In this document: positions 52,518-63,651 of the stretch, in pieces
Numbering within the stretch: the first letter of the stretch is position 1
Layout of the letters: the number at the start of each line of letters is the position of its first letter
Source of the DNA: Planctomycetota bacterium
Lineage (GTDB): Bacteria; Planctomycetota; Phycisphaerae; UBA1845; UTPLA1
NCBI GenBank assembly: GCA_015654675.1
Contig: JAATGM010000014.1
Location: 1-64,000, forward strand
Length of the DNA stretch: 64,000 nucleotides
Direction: 5' to 3'
Translations under genes and position numbers: made by a program
Notes under the pieces: model-generated
Database searches by the model: none
Seen by the model: only the letters and a program-made list of their open reading frames with translations
Told to the model about the DNA's origin: nothing

Positions 52518-53117
52518 TCAGTGCGTCGCCGGCTGGCTGGTCGCCTGCCCGTGCTTCTGCGCGAGATAGCGATCAATCGTCTTCATCAAATTAGTGCTGC
52601 GCAATCGCCCCCCTTGCGCCAGCACCGCCCCCGTATCGCCGTCCACCAGAAACGACATCGGAAGCGTGTCCGAGCCATACTTGATCGCGATATCCGGCGC
52701 ACTGTCGTAAATCACTTCCCACGCAATGCCGTTGGCCTTTAAGAACGGCTCCACAATCTCCGGCCCGCGATGCCGAATCGCGTCCGTCGTCAGCCCGATG
52801 ATCTCAAGACCATGATCGTGATACTTCGCCCACGCATCCCGCCAAAACGGCAATTCCCGCTTGCACACCGGACACCACGTCGCCCAGAAAGTCACCAACA
52901 CCAGCTTTCCGTGATATCCCGCCGGAAAGTCGATCGTCTTGCCCGACAAACTCGGTCCCCAGATCGGAATCGCATTCACGAGTTTCGGCGTCGCCGGCGC
53001 CGAAGACGCCTGCCGCTTCACGGTCGGCCGCGTCGTCGCGCCGCCGCCGTCGTCAGCCATCGCGCTCGTAAGCACCAGCGAAATGCACAGCGACGCGACA
53101 CACATCATGCGACTCAT
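52518..53117 (-). CDS. Secreted TlpA-type thioredoxin-like protein
   Basis: A signal peptide (1-21, ending AMA) precedes a thioredoxin fold with the redox pair in FWATWCPVCKRELPFW. The following GLEIIGLTTDA and DTLPMSFLVDGDTGAVL (cis-Pro) are typical of TlpA/ResA-like reductases that act on periplasmic disulfides or cytochrome c maturation. GGGAGG lies about 7 nt upstream of ATG 53117, so the longer frame to 53255, which runs into the clpC terminator, is rejected. Length 199 residues. Confidence 0.9.
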   Translation of the reverse strand: MSRMMCVASLCISLVLTSAMADDGGGATTRPTVKRQASSAPATPKLVNAIPIWGPSLSGKTIDFPAGYHGKLVLVTFWATWCPVCKRELPFWRDAWAKYHDHGLEIIGLTTDAIRHRGPEIVEPFLKANGIAWEVIYDSAPDIAIKYGSDTLPMSFLVDGDTGAVLAQGGRLRSTNLMKTIDRYLAQKHGQATSQPATH

Positions 53118-53194
53118 CAAAATGCCTCCCGCGGGCGGCCCGCCCAGCGCCGTCCACGGCGAAATACTAAACCCGACCGCCAACGCCCGTCCAT

Positions 53195-53230
53195 AAAAAG
53201 GAAAGCCCGGCCGAATCCGACCGGGCTTCC
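53195..53230 (-). terminator. Intrinsic terminator after clpC
   Basis: AAGCCCGG (53203-53210) pairs with CCGGGCTT (53221-53228) around a 10-nt loop; on the minus strand five T follow. It lies about 33 bp after the clpC stop and separates clpC from the thioredoxin-like gene. Confidence 0.8.
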
Positions 53231-53262
53231 TGGTTAACTCATTTGAACTGAGCAATCGTCGC

Positions 53263-55788
<2,526 letters not shown>

Positions 55789-56284
55789 GGGCAATACCCC
55801 TGGGACCGCTTTTGGGTCTTCCCTCCGGTGTCGGGCGCTTCCTCCTACAGTCTGGACCGCGCCGTCGTTATCGACACCAGCAAATGGTAGTCTGGCCCGC
55901 CGCTTGGTTCCATGCAAGCCGGTCCGATAGTCGATGGACCGCACGGCTGCCCGAAACTCTATCGGCCGACGCAAGCGCCGCTTGGAGATCAAATGCCCTC
56001 CGGCAGCACTGCCGCGCCGTCCGAAATTTATTCTTCTCCTTCAGCCCGGCGCGGACGAACCACGCCCGCTCCGGGCTAACCGTACAACAAGCCCGCCGAC
56101 CGGACCACCCGGCCGCTTCAAAGCAAAGCCCAGCACTCCGGTTACAAACACCGAAGCGCTTTGTAGCCACCGGAGGAGAGCGTCGTTTCTCTGATATTGA
56201 GACGTTGATTCCTGCGTAGGAGAGTAAAAGTCGCCTCAGAGGCATCAGCGATGCACTCAAGAACGCTTCAAACGGATGCGAGAC
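55789..56284. other. Intergenic gap of 496 bp upstream of clpC
   Basis: It lies between the clpC start and the end of hicB, both on the minus strand. No gene, tRNA or recognisable stress operator (CIRCE or CtsR-like direct repeat) was seen. Minus-strand frames at 55868-56260 lack a family match. Confidence 0.5.
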
Positions 56285-56491
56285 TCAGGCGTAGAGCAGC
56301 CGCCCCTTGGGTTTGGGAATATCGCGCTTCAGCAATTTCGCCGTTTCGATCCATTCACGCGCGACTCGTTCAACGGCCCGCAGCGCCCCCTGATAGGACT
56401 TGCCGTCAGCCATGCAGCCCGGCAATTCCGGAACTTCGGCGACAAACGCCTTGTCCTCATCCGACCAATAAATCAGTACTTCATACTTCAC
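56285..56491 (-). CDS. hicB: HicB-like antitoxin
   Basis: A 68-residue protein with the HicB fold signature VLIYWSDEDKAFVAEVPELPGCMADGKSYQGALRAVERVAREWIETA. It should neutralise the HicA toxin encoded just upstream. The start is a GTG overlapping the hicA stop (GTGA), so the frame beyond it is inside hicA and is not used. No separate DNA-binding domain follows, as in short HicB proteins. Confidence 0.9.
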   Translation of the reverse strand: MKYEVLIYWSDEDKAFVAEVPELPGCMADGKSYQGALRAVERVAREWIETAKLLKRDIPKPKGRLLYA

Positions 56492-56742
56492 AACGAATCC
56501 CCGAGTCGATATCGCAGTATCAGCTGCCGTACCTGCTTTACTTGATATGGTTTCGCTTTCGACCCCAACGGTTGCAGGTTTAGAATTTCGGCAATGCCTC
56601 GTCGCCAAAGTATATGATGACCGCCCTTGACCCGCTCCTCAAACCCCAAAGCAGACAACAGATTTCGAAGTTCCGAAAACCGAATGTTCGCATCCGCGGA
56701 TCCGCTGAGAACGCGCGACAAAACGTCTTTCGGACGACTCAT
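56488..56742 (-). CDS. hicA: HicA-like mRNA interferase toxin
   Basis: An 84-residue protein with a double-stranded-RNA-binding-like fold: ELRNLLSALGFEERVKGGHHILWRRG holds the catalytic His of HicA toxins, and VRQLILRY lies near the end. HicA cleaves mRNA independently of DNA sequence features when not bound by HicB. It is translated first, with hicB overlapping. The N-terminal part (MSRPKDVLSRVLSGSADANIRFSE) is about 20 residues longer than in minimal HicA. A UPF0175 gene lies 90 bp upstream on the same strand. Confidence 0.87.
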   Translation of the reverse strand: MSRPKDVLSRVLSGSADANIRFSELRNLLSALGFEERVKGGHHILWRRGIAEILNLQPLGSKAKPYQVKQVRQLILRYRLGDSL

Positions 56743-56831
56743 GCCGAAAATCTACCCAGATTCCGGGCATTGGCCAATGAAAACGTGGTAGAGCCGCGGA
56801 TTGAGCGGTCAGAGACTCAACAACATCGATA

Positions 56832-57092
56832 TCAAGAAAAGAGTGTATTCAAATCGCGTCGATCGGCATCGAGGTCTTCGATCGAGTAGTCACGCGGGAC
56901 ACCCCGACCGGCGAGCCAGCCATCGGCTTCGATGACTCCCATTCCGAGCATTTCGGCAAGCAAACCGACGCTGATTTTGCCCATCCGGCAACTCTCGATG
57001 GCGAGCGCCTCCTTTGCCGCCTTGGGCAGATCGCCCCATTCCTCCTCAAGAAGATCCTTCATGTTCTCAGCGATCTCAATTTTGATCTGCAT
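56832..57092 (-). CDS. UPF0175 family antitoxin-like protein
   Basis: An 86-residue protein with AALAIESCRMGKISVGLLAEMLGM-type helices (here AKEALAIESCRMGKIS and LLAEMLGMGVIEADGWLAGRG) and an acidic tail DYSIEDLDADRRDLNTLF. This is the UPF0175 pattern, a helix-turn-helix-like family usually paired with a PIN-like (DUF3368) toxin encoded just downstream. No such toxin is here; hicA follows instead. It may be an orphan antitoxin or may regulate the hic genes. Confidence 0.8.
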   Translation of the reverse strand: MQIKIEIAENMKDLLEEEWGDLPKAAKEALAIESCRMGKISVGLLAEMLGMGVIEADGWLAGRGVPRDYSIEDLDADRRDLNTLFS

Positions 57093-57198
57093 CGGACGTC
57101 TCAGTCGCTAAGAGTGCCATCTCTAAGCCACTCGTTATCATATCGTGGGCAGAGGCGACCGGCATACACCCCAACCACGAGCCCTGCTCGACGCGCCC

Positions 57199-58209
57199 AT
57201 GCACACACCGCCCAACCAGCCGAGAGAAGACGCCCACCCACGCGTCGCCCCTGAAGAAGACATTTTGTGCCCTTTCTGCGACTACGACCTCAGCGGCCTT
57301 GATGATCCGCCCTGCCCCGAGTGCGGATACTCGTTCACCTGGGACGAAGTGCTCGACCCCGCGCGCCGCAGGCACCCATACCTCTTCGAAAACCACCCAG
57401 AGCGAAACGTCTGGTCCTTCCTCGCAACGCTCCGCAATGCCCAACGCCCGACCCGCTTCTGGAACTCGCTCCACCTGACGCAGCCGTCGCGACCCCGACG
57501 CTTGTTCCTTTATTGGTGCATCGTCAATGGAACGCTCGTGGTCGCCATGCTGCTCGGCGTTGGATTCTCAGTCCTCACCTATGCAAAGGCTCGGGCCGAT
57601 CGAAATGCGTTCGCTCAACGGTGGCAATTGTCACGACAAAGCGCTTCCATCGCGCAGAGTCAGCCGGCCGCTTCGCCTCCGGCTGCCCTCCAGCAATATC
57701 TCGCCGCGACGTACCCAACCGACCCATGGACCGTCTTGCGTCAGCCACAATTCTGCTCGTTCGCCCTGAGTGTGATCAAGAGTTCCGCCGTCGCAGTGCT
57801 GGCTGTCGCCATCGTTTGGCCGTGGCTCACATGGATCGTCCTGATGATCTTTCACGGATCGATGAAACGCGGCGGAGTCCGGCCACTTAACGTCGCCCGG
57901 TGTATCGTCTACACGTCCGATCTTGGTATCTGGGCGGCAATGATTGTGCTGCCCATCACCGCGTTCCAAAGGCAGATGCCACCCATCGATCGGCTCCTGG
58001 CATATCCGATTTATGCATTGGGGGAGCTCGTCCTGCGGCAGCCTGCCGGCGTCGCGGCTCTGCTCTTGCTGGTGATTTGGCTCTACCGGCTCAGCGTAGC
58101 AATGCGGTGCTATCTCAGGATCGATCGCCCCATTCGAACCATTGTCGCCTCACAGGCGATCCTGCTCGTGCTGGTCGGCAACGTCGCCGCGATCGCCCTG
58201 CTCAAATAA
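57199..58209 (+). CDS. Zinc-ribbon membrane protein, tandem copy 1
   Basis: About 336 residues. An N-terminal zinc ribbon (CPFCDYDLSGLDDPPCPECGY) leads into a conserved module SFTWDEVLDPARRRHPYLFENHPERNVWSF..T...AQRPTRFW, then about five membrane helices (e.g. IVNGTLVVAMLLGVGFSVL, AVAILVVAIVWPWLTWIVLMIF-like). The adjacent gene at 58222 shares the whole architecture, so they arose by tandem duplication. The function is unknown. Met at 57199 is preferred to a GTG at 57145, though no strong Shine-Dalgarno site is seen. Confidence 0.8.
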   Translation: MHTPPNQPREDAHPRVAPEEDILCPFCDYDLSGLDDPPCPECGYSFTWDEVLDPARRRHPYLFENHPERNVWSFLATLRNAQRPTRFWNSLHLTQPSRPRRLFLYWCIVNGTLVVAMLLGVGFSVLTYAKARADRNAFAQRWQLSRQSASIAQSQPAASPPAALQQYLAATYPTDPWTVLRQPQFCSFALSVIKSSAVAVLAVAIVWPWLTWIVLMIFHGSMKRGGVRPLNVARCIVYTSDLGIWAAMIVLPITAFQRQMPPIDRLLAYPIYALGELVLRQPAGVAALLLLVIWLYRLSVAMRCYLRIDRPIRTIVASQAILLVLVGNVAAIALLK

Positions 58210-58221
58210 TCGAGACCTCGA

Positions 58222-59208
58222 ATGATCGCCCCGCCCATTGATGAACCAGACCCGAGGACCAATGATGTCGACCTCCCCTGCCCCCTCTGCGACTACAACC
58301 TCCGCGGCCTCACCGACCCGCGCTGCCCCGAGTGCGGCTTCACCTTCACCTGGGACGAGCTCCTCGACCAGCATCGCCGCATGCACCCCTACCTCTTCGA
58401 ACATCACCCCGAACGAAACGTCTGGTCCTTCTTCAAAACGCTGAAAGGCGCCCAACGTCCGCGCCGCTTCTGGACCACCCTCTCCCCCGCCCAGGCCTCC
58501 CGCCCGCGCCGACTCTTCGCCTATGCATTCACAATCAACGGCGTGTTCCTGATCCTTTTGGCAATCGGCTGGTCGGCGTCGATCGCGGCCAAGTGCGCCC
58601 TTCACGTTGGGATAAGTCGACAGAAGTGTTCCATAATCGCGGCCGAGATCGCCACTCAACTAAAGTGGAAAAATTCCCTCATCTCACAATTCGGTAGCGT
58701 CCAGGCATACGTCGATTCCCTATACCCGGCATCGTTCACGAAATTCTTTACCGACCCGGCCGTATGGACTGCTTCATTTCAGCGCGGCGGCTCTGCACTG
58801 CTGGTCACTATCGCCATTCTCACTTGGCCTTGGTTCACCTGCCTGACCCTCATGATTTTCAGAGTCTCAATGCGCCGCGCCAGCATTAAGTCCGCGCACG
58901 TTCTGCGCTGCATCGTTTACAATACCGACCTGGCCCTCTGGGCGGCCCTCGTAGCCCTGCCTGTCAATTCATTCTCGCGGCAGGGCATCCCCTATTTAAT
59001 CGGGTCTCGGCCCACATCAGCGCTTTTCATAATTCACGCACTCCCGCTAGCCGTACTGGCCGCCATGCTGATCGTCTGGACCTGGCGCCTCGCCATCGCC
59101 TACCGCGAATATCTCCGCTTCAACCACCCCGTCGCCACCGTCATCGCCTCGCAAGTCGTCGTGGTCATGCTCTGGCTGAACCCCTCTTTGATCGACGTTT
59201 GGTTCTAG
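58222..59208 (+). CDS. Zinc-ribbon membrane protein, tandem copy 2
   Basis: A 328-residue paralogue of the gene at 57199, starting 12 bp after it. Shared features: CPLCDYNLRGLTDPRCPECGF, TFTWDELLDQHRRMHPYLFEHHPERNVWSFFKTL and the RPRRLF segment before the first membrane helix. The soluble loop between helices 1 and 2 (about 125-175) differs most between the copies. Helices near the end match well (WTWRLAIAYREYLRF against WLYRLSVAMRCYLRI). It may form a complex with copy 1; this is inference. Confidence 0.8.
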   Translation: MIAPPIDEPDPRTNDVDLPCPLCDYNLRGLTDPRCPECGFTFTWDELLDQHRRMHPYLFEHHPERNVWSFFKTLKGAQRPRRFWTTLSPAQASRPRRLFAYAFTINGVFLILLAIGWSASIAAKCALHVGISRQKCSIIAAEIATQLKWKNSLISQFGSVQAYVDSLYPASFTKFFTDPAVWTASFQRGGSALLVTIAILTWPWFTCLTLMIFRVSMRRASIKSAHVLRCIVYNTDLALWAALVALPVNSFSRQGIPYLIGSRPTSALFIIHALPLAVLAAMLIVWTWRLAIAYREYLRFNHPVATVIASQVVVVMLWLNPSLIDVWF

Positions 59209-59418
59209 CCGCCCCTCGCCCCCTCAACCCACTCGCCACTCGCCGCTCCGCACTCGCAAACATGTCCCAATCCAACCCGCCGGCAGACGTCGAAATTCGC
59301 CCATCAAAGCCAGCCGGCAGGAATATCGCCCGCGCCAGACCGTTATTACCATAGGATTGCCCGGCCACGCCGCTAACCCGCAACACGGCCCCGGGTCTAC
59401 ATAGTCGAAAGGACCAAC

Positions 59419-60405
59419 ATGGCCGCACCCCTCCTCGCACTTCTGACCACGCTGGCACTCTCACAAACTCCCCCGGCCGCCCAGCCGACCGACGCGCAGC
59501 CCGCAAACCGATCGGCCGACGGCCGGGATCAGGACTTCCCGCGCCGCGGCGGCCGCCCCGGACCCGGCCGCCAGGCCATGTTTGACTACATGCGCGCTTC
59601 GCCCGAGCAGCGCCGCGACATGCGCGTCAACGGATTCGTCGACATGCTCGACCGCACCTATGACCTCGATGCCGCGCAAAAGCAGACCGTCACCGACGAA
59701 GTCCGCAAAATGCAGCGCGAGTACTACGCCGGCCTCGGCAACGACGCCGCCGAACTCGACAAGCTCGAATCAAAAATGCACGACTACTGGGCAAAGCAGT
59801 CTGCCACGTCGCGCCCCGCTCGCGGCCGTCGCATGCAGCGCGACCCCGAGTTCCGCTCCCTCTCCGATCAAATGTGGGAAATCCGCCGCAATCATCCCTT
59901 CGACTTTGAAAAGGCCACCGCCCGCGTCGAAGCCCTCCTGCCCGCCGACCAGGTAACAAAAGGCCGCGAACGCCGCGAGCAGTTTCGCCGCCGCATGGAC
60001 GACTTCCGTCGCGATCGCGGCCAGATGCCCAACCGCCGGCGCAGAGACGCGGACGCCGCGACCACTCCCGCCGGCACCGCCGAAACGGACAAGAAACCCG
60101 CACCCGTCATCGAACAACCCAAACATCCCTGGGAAGTCTACGCCAACGAGTTCGCCGCCCAGCACCCGCTGACCGCTCCGCAGCAGGCCGCCGTCCGCGC
60201 CATCGTCAAAGACCTTATCGCCCGCGACACCGCCTTCCAGGCCGCGCACGCCGCCGACTTCGCCGCCGTCGCCAAAACCGAAGCCGGCCCGGACCGCGAC
60301 ACCCAGCGCAAACAGCTCGAAGCCCCCACCCAGGACATGTTCAACGAACTCAAGTCGCGCCTCGACGACCTGCTCACCGCCGACCAGCGCGGCGAAAAAC
60401 AATAA
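59419..60405 (+). CDS. Secreted charged helical protein, 328 aa
   Basis: A short signal (about 1-15) is followed by a Pro/Ala/Gly/Arg-rich stretch, then long amphipathic helices rich in Arg, Asp and Gln (MQREYYAGLGNDAAELDKLE, ERREQFRRRMDDFRRDRG). The repeated pattern of helix, DxxxAQK/TAPQQAAV, helix recalls Spy/CpxP-like periplasmic proteins, but without their LTxxQ signature in full. AAAGGA lies 5 nt upstream of the start. I cannot assign a function. It is alone between two operons on the same strand. Confidence 0.65.
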   Translation: MAAPLLALLTTLALSQTPPAAQPTDAQPANRSADGRDQDFPRRGGRPGPGRQAMFDYMRASPEQRRDMRVNGFVDMLDRTYDLDAAQKQTVTDEVRKMQREYYAGLGNDAAELDKLESKMHDYWAKQSATSRPARGRRMQRDPEFRSLSDQMWEIRRNHPFDFEKATARVEALLPADQVTKGRERREQFRRRMDDFRRDRGQMPNRRRRDADAATTPAGTAETDKKPAPVIEQPKHPWEVYANEFAAQHPLTAPQQAAVRAIVKDLIARDTAFQAAHAADFAAVAKTEAGPDRDTQRKQLEAPTQDMFNELKSRLDDLLTADQRGEKQ

Positions 60406-60548
60406 TCGCAGGACCCTGCTGCCAGGGAGAGTCGCACCCGGCCCACGGCAAGCTCGCCGCGGGTCGCGGTGTCTTTGCGACACACCTCGCCCGAATTGCA
60501 ACCGCACGCTAATCTCGCAAGTAGAAAGTCCGAGTCGCGAGGACGCGT

Positions 60549-61871
60549 GTGAGCCGCCCCGTTCGTTTTCCCCTGAACGCCGCCGACCGACTCCTCCTCG
60601 AACTCCACTTCTCCCTCCAGGAACGCGGCTACTGCGGACTAAACGTCCTACTCATCGCCGATCTCGAAGGCCCGCTCGATCCCGCCGCGCTGCAGGCCGC
60701 AACCGAACGCGTCGGCCGCGCTTTTCCCTCCCTCTCCGCCCGCATCACTTATTCTCGATTCTGGCCGAGAGCCCGCCACCAGCTCGACCCCGGCGCCGAC
60801 CCGGCCCGCGCCATCCTCTACGATCATCGCAAGACATCCGAATCCGAAATCCCCGCAGCGCTCAACGAACTGTTGAACCACCGCTTCGACGTCACCCACG
60901 GCCCTCACATCATCCTCCATCATCTCGAACTCGCGCCCATGCGCCACAAGCTCGCCCTCATCTGGACCCACCACCTCATGGACCTCGAAGGTGCTCACAA
61001 ACTCCTCATCGAACTCGACAACGCCCTCCACAACCGCGCCCCCACCCTGAGCCCCGACCTCAATCTCGTCCCACCACCCGCCATGCCCTACTTCAGCTTC
61101 CGCCGCCACTACCTCAACTGGCGCGGCATCTTCAAACGCGTCGGACACGCCGTCCTCTCCGACCCGCGGCCCGCCGCCGCGCCCGAGTCCGCCGACCGCT
61201 CCGCCGGCTTCGTCCTGCGCAACTTCACCGCCGCCGAAACCCGCCGCTTCGAACAGCTCGCGACCCAACGAATGTCCCCCGGCCCCATGCTCTACACCCG
61301 CTACTTACTCGCCGCCGCCGCCCGCGCCTGCGTCGAATCTCCGCCCACCGGCCACCCGATCCTCGCCGGCACGCAGCTCTTCTCCCACGTCGAACCGCTC
61401 CGCCACCACGGCCCGCGCCGCGGCATTCACGGCAACTATCTCACGATCCCCTGGTTCAAGATCAAAGACTCCGACGCCGCCGCCTGGCCGACTATCGACG
61501 CCGCCCTTTCGCCCCAGATCCTCAAATACCGAAACGAAGGCCACGTCGAAGCCGACTGGTGCGGCATGTGCGATCTCACGCTCTACCCCGGCCCCGCCCT
61601 GCGAAAACTCATGCGCCGCCGCGCCTCCCGCGCCGTCGCCAGTCTCACCAGCTATCGATTCGCCGACGCACCCGCCATACTCGGCACGGCTCGCGTCACC
61701 AACCTCGCTTGCGCCGGCACAATGAGCCGCGACCCCGGAATCATGATCGCCCGCTCCACCTTCGCCGACACCATGTCCATCAGCGTGAGCTTTTTCGCCG
61801 ACTACCTCAGCCGCGACCAGGCCGCCGCCTTCCTCGCCCGCCTCGAAGCTCGTATGCTCGCCGACCAATGA
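60549..61871 (+). CDS. Condensation-type acyltransferase, second copy
   Basis: A 440-residue protein of the same fold as the one at 43688. The active-site motif is IWTHHLMDLEGA (HHxxxDxEG), more canonical than in its paralogue. Later motifs IHGNYLTIPWF and SRDPGIMIARSTF match equivalent segments there (VHGNYLVGAVLG). It has no carrier-protein domain. The start is GTG with AGGA upstream. Its stop overlaps the next ATG, making a three-gene coupled operon with two membrane proteins. It probably acylates a lipid, sugar or polyketide-like acceptor at the membrane; this is inference. Confidence 0.78.
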   Translation: MSRPVRFPLNAADRLLLELHFSLQERGYCGLNVLLIADLEGPLDPAALQAATERVGRAFPSLSARITYSRFWPRARHQLDPGADPARAILYDHRKTSESEIPAALNELLNHRFDVTHGPHIILHHLELAPMRHKLALIWTHHLMDLEGAHKLLIELDNALHNRAPTLSPDLNLVPPPAMPYFSFRRHYLNWRGIFKRVGHAVLSDPRPAAAPESADRSAGFVLRNFTAAETRRFEQLATQRMSPGPMLYTRYLLAAAARACVESPPTGHPILAGTQLFSHVEPLRHHGPRRGIHGNYLTIPWFKIKDSDAAAWPTIDAALSPQILKYRNEGHVEADWCGMCDLTLYPGPALRKLMRRRASRAVASLTSYRFADAPAILGTARVTNLACAGTMSRDPGIMIARSTFADTMSISVSFFADYLSRDQAAAFLARLEARMLADQ

Positions 61872-62230
61872 TCGCACGCATCAGCCCCGCCACCCGCGCC
61901 GTCTGCATCGGCCTCGCGCTCTTCGTCTTCGGCGTCGTTATCAACCTGCGCCTGATCGCAAAAGCCCGCCACTCCGCGAGCACATCCGAACTCTGGAACG
62001 CCGCCACCATCGACGCCACACTCGCCCCGCTCCTCGCGCAACTACCGCCGGGCTGCGCCGTCGGCTGGCTCCCCTCATCCTCAACCGTCCCGCCGCGCGA
62101 CGCCGAACCCCTCTACCTCCTCCAATACGCCCTCGCGCCGCACTGCGTCACCGCCGACGCAAACGCCGAATGGCTCATCACCGAATCACCCGACCACACG
62201 CTCCACCTCGCACACCGATCCGCAAAATGA
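61868..62230 (+). CDS. Small membrane-anchored protein, 120 aa
   Basis: One N-terminal membrane helix (about 10-30, AVCIGLALFVFGVVINLRLI) is followed by an extracytoplasmic domain of about 85 residues (ATIDATLAPLLAQLPPGCAVGWLP...LITESPDHTLHL). The WLP..L.LQYAL.P pattern resembles C-terminal soluble segments sometimes attached to membrane glycosyltransferases. It overlaps the acyltransferase upstream and the GT-C-like gene downstream by ATGA at both ends, so it is very likely a partner of both. Confidence 0.7.
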   Translation: MIARISPATRAVCIGLALFVFGVVINLRLIAKARHSASTSELWNAATIDATLAPLLAQLPPGCAVGWLPSSSTVPPRDAEPLYLLQYALAPHCVTADANAEWLITESPDHTLHLAHRSAK

Positions 62231-63651
62231 TTCCCGCCTTCCTCGTCGCGTGGCTACTCCCGGTCATCGTCGCCCGCCTGCTCGTCGCGCTCACCACCGC
62301 CAACATCGAAAGATCCCTCGCCGCATCCACCCTACGCCTCGCCCTCTCAATGCCCATTGCCCTCGGCCTCGGCTCCATCACCTACTACCTCTGGCTCCTC
62401 ACCATCGGCTCGCCAGGTCGCACCTTCATCGTCGCCGAAACCATCTCCCTCACGCTCCTCGCCCTCGCATTAGCGGTTCTCCTCCACGCGCGCCGCCCGA
62501 CAACGCCCGATCCACCTAACTCCCTCCGCCGCGCCATCACCCAAACCAGCCCACCGCTCGTCGCCGCCGCCATCCTCCTAACCGCGCTCGCCATCCTTGC
62601 CCTCGTCGTCGAATACCGCGCCGAGCCGCACGGCCAATGGGACGCCTCCTCCATCTGGAACCTCCGCGCCCGCTTCCTCTTCCGCGGCGGCAACAACTTC
62701 ACCGACGCCTTCAATCCGCAAATCAGTTGGTCGCACCCCGACTACCCCCTCCTCCTCCCCGCCGCCGTCGCCCGCTCCTGGCTCTACCTCGGCCGCGAAT
62801 CCCAGCTCGCCCCCGCCGCGATCTCCATCGCCTCAACCCTCACCATCGTCGCGCTGCTCGCCTCCGCCGTCGCGATCCTCCGTGACTCCACCCTCGGACT
62901 GCTGGCCGCCCTCGCCCTCCTCGCCACCGACCCACTCATCCGCCTCGGCCCCGCCCAATACGCCGACATCCCCCTCGCCGCGCTAATGCTCGCCGCCACC
63001 ATCACCGCCTGCCTCGCCCTAGACAGTCCCACAAGCCCGCGCGGCCCATTCCTACTCACCGGCCTCCTCACCGGCCTCGCCTGCTGGACCAAGAACGAAG
63101 GCCTCCTCTTCACCGGCTGCCTCTCCGCCCTGCTCTTAATCCGCGCATGCAAAACCCCGCGCAATCCGCGCATCGCCTTCTTCTTCGCCGGCCTGCTCCC
63201 GGCCGCCCTGCTCGTCACTCATTTCAAATACCGCTTCGCCCCACCCAACGACGTCTTCAACGCCGCCTCCCCCGCCGACATCCTCCACCGCCTGCTCGAC
63301 CCGCACCGCCACACGCACGTCGCAGCCCGCTTCGCATCAAACATCATCACCTTCGGCAAAGGCCTCCCCTTCATCCTGCTCGCCGCCGCCTTCCTGCTCG
63401 GCCGCCGCCCCAAAGCCGAACCCTCTCCCGCATGGCTCCCCGCCACCCTCGCCGCCGCAATGACCATCGCCTACTACATCGTCTACGTCATCACCCCGCA
63501 CGACGTCGACTGGCACATCAGCCGCTCAGCCACGCGCCTGCTGCTGCAAATCTACCCCCTCGCCCTGCTCGCCGGCTTCCTCACCGTCAAATCGCCGGCC
63601 GAGCCCGTGCCGCCCGCCGCGCCTACCCCTTCACCTTCACCTGCAACATAA
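62227..63651 (+). CDS. Polytopic membrane protein, GT-C glycosyltransferase-like
   Basis: About ten to eleven membrane helices in 474 residues. The first large outside loop contains EYRAEPHGQWDASSIWNLRARFL and ISWSHPDYPLLLPA, which match the loop of oligosaccharide- or arabinose-transferase-like GT-C proteins (acidic residue near WDA, HPDYP motif). A second loop has CWTKNEGLLF. The C-terminus is Pro-rich. It likely transfers a sugar from a polyprenyl carrier at the outer face of the inner membrane. The gene is coupled to the small protein upstream and overlaps the convergent inhibitor gene by 29 bp. Confidence 0.75.
   Translation: MIPAFLVAWLLPVIVARLLVALTTANIERSLAASTLRLALSMPIALGLGSITYYLWLLTIGSPGRTFIVAETISLTLLALALAVLLHARRPTTPDPPNSLRRAITQTSPPLVAAAILLTALAILALVVEYRAEPHGQWDASSIWNLRARFLFRGGNNFTDAFNPQISWSHPDYPLLLPAAVARSWLYLGRESQLAPAAISIASTLTIVALLASAVAILRDSTLGLLAALALLATDPLIRLGPAQYADIPLAALMLAATITACLALDSPTSPRGPFLLTGLLTGLACWTKNEGLLFTGCLSALLLIRACKTPRNPRIAFFFAGLLPAALLVTHFKYRFAPPNDVFNAASPADILHRLLDPHRHTHVAARFASNIITFGKGLPFILLAAAFLLGRRPKAEPSPAWLPATLAAAMTIAYYIVYVITPHDVDWHISRSATRLLLQIYPLALLAGFLTVKSPAEPVPPAAPTPSPSPAT

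Noticed and set aside
52472-52520. FMN riboswitch before riboflavin synthase
   Set aside because: The space to the neighbouring gene is under 50 bp and shows none of the conserved blocks.
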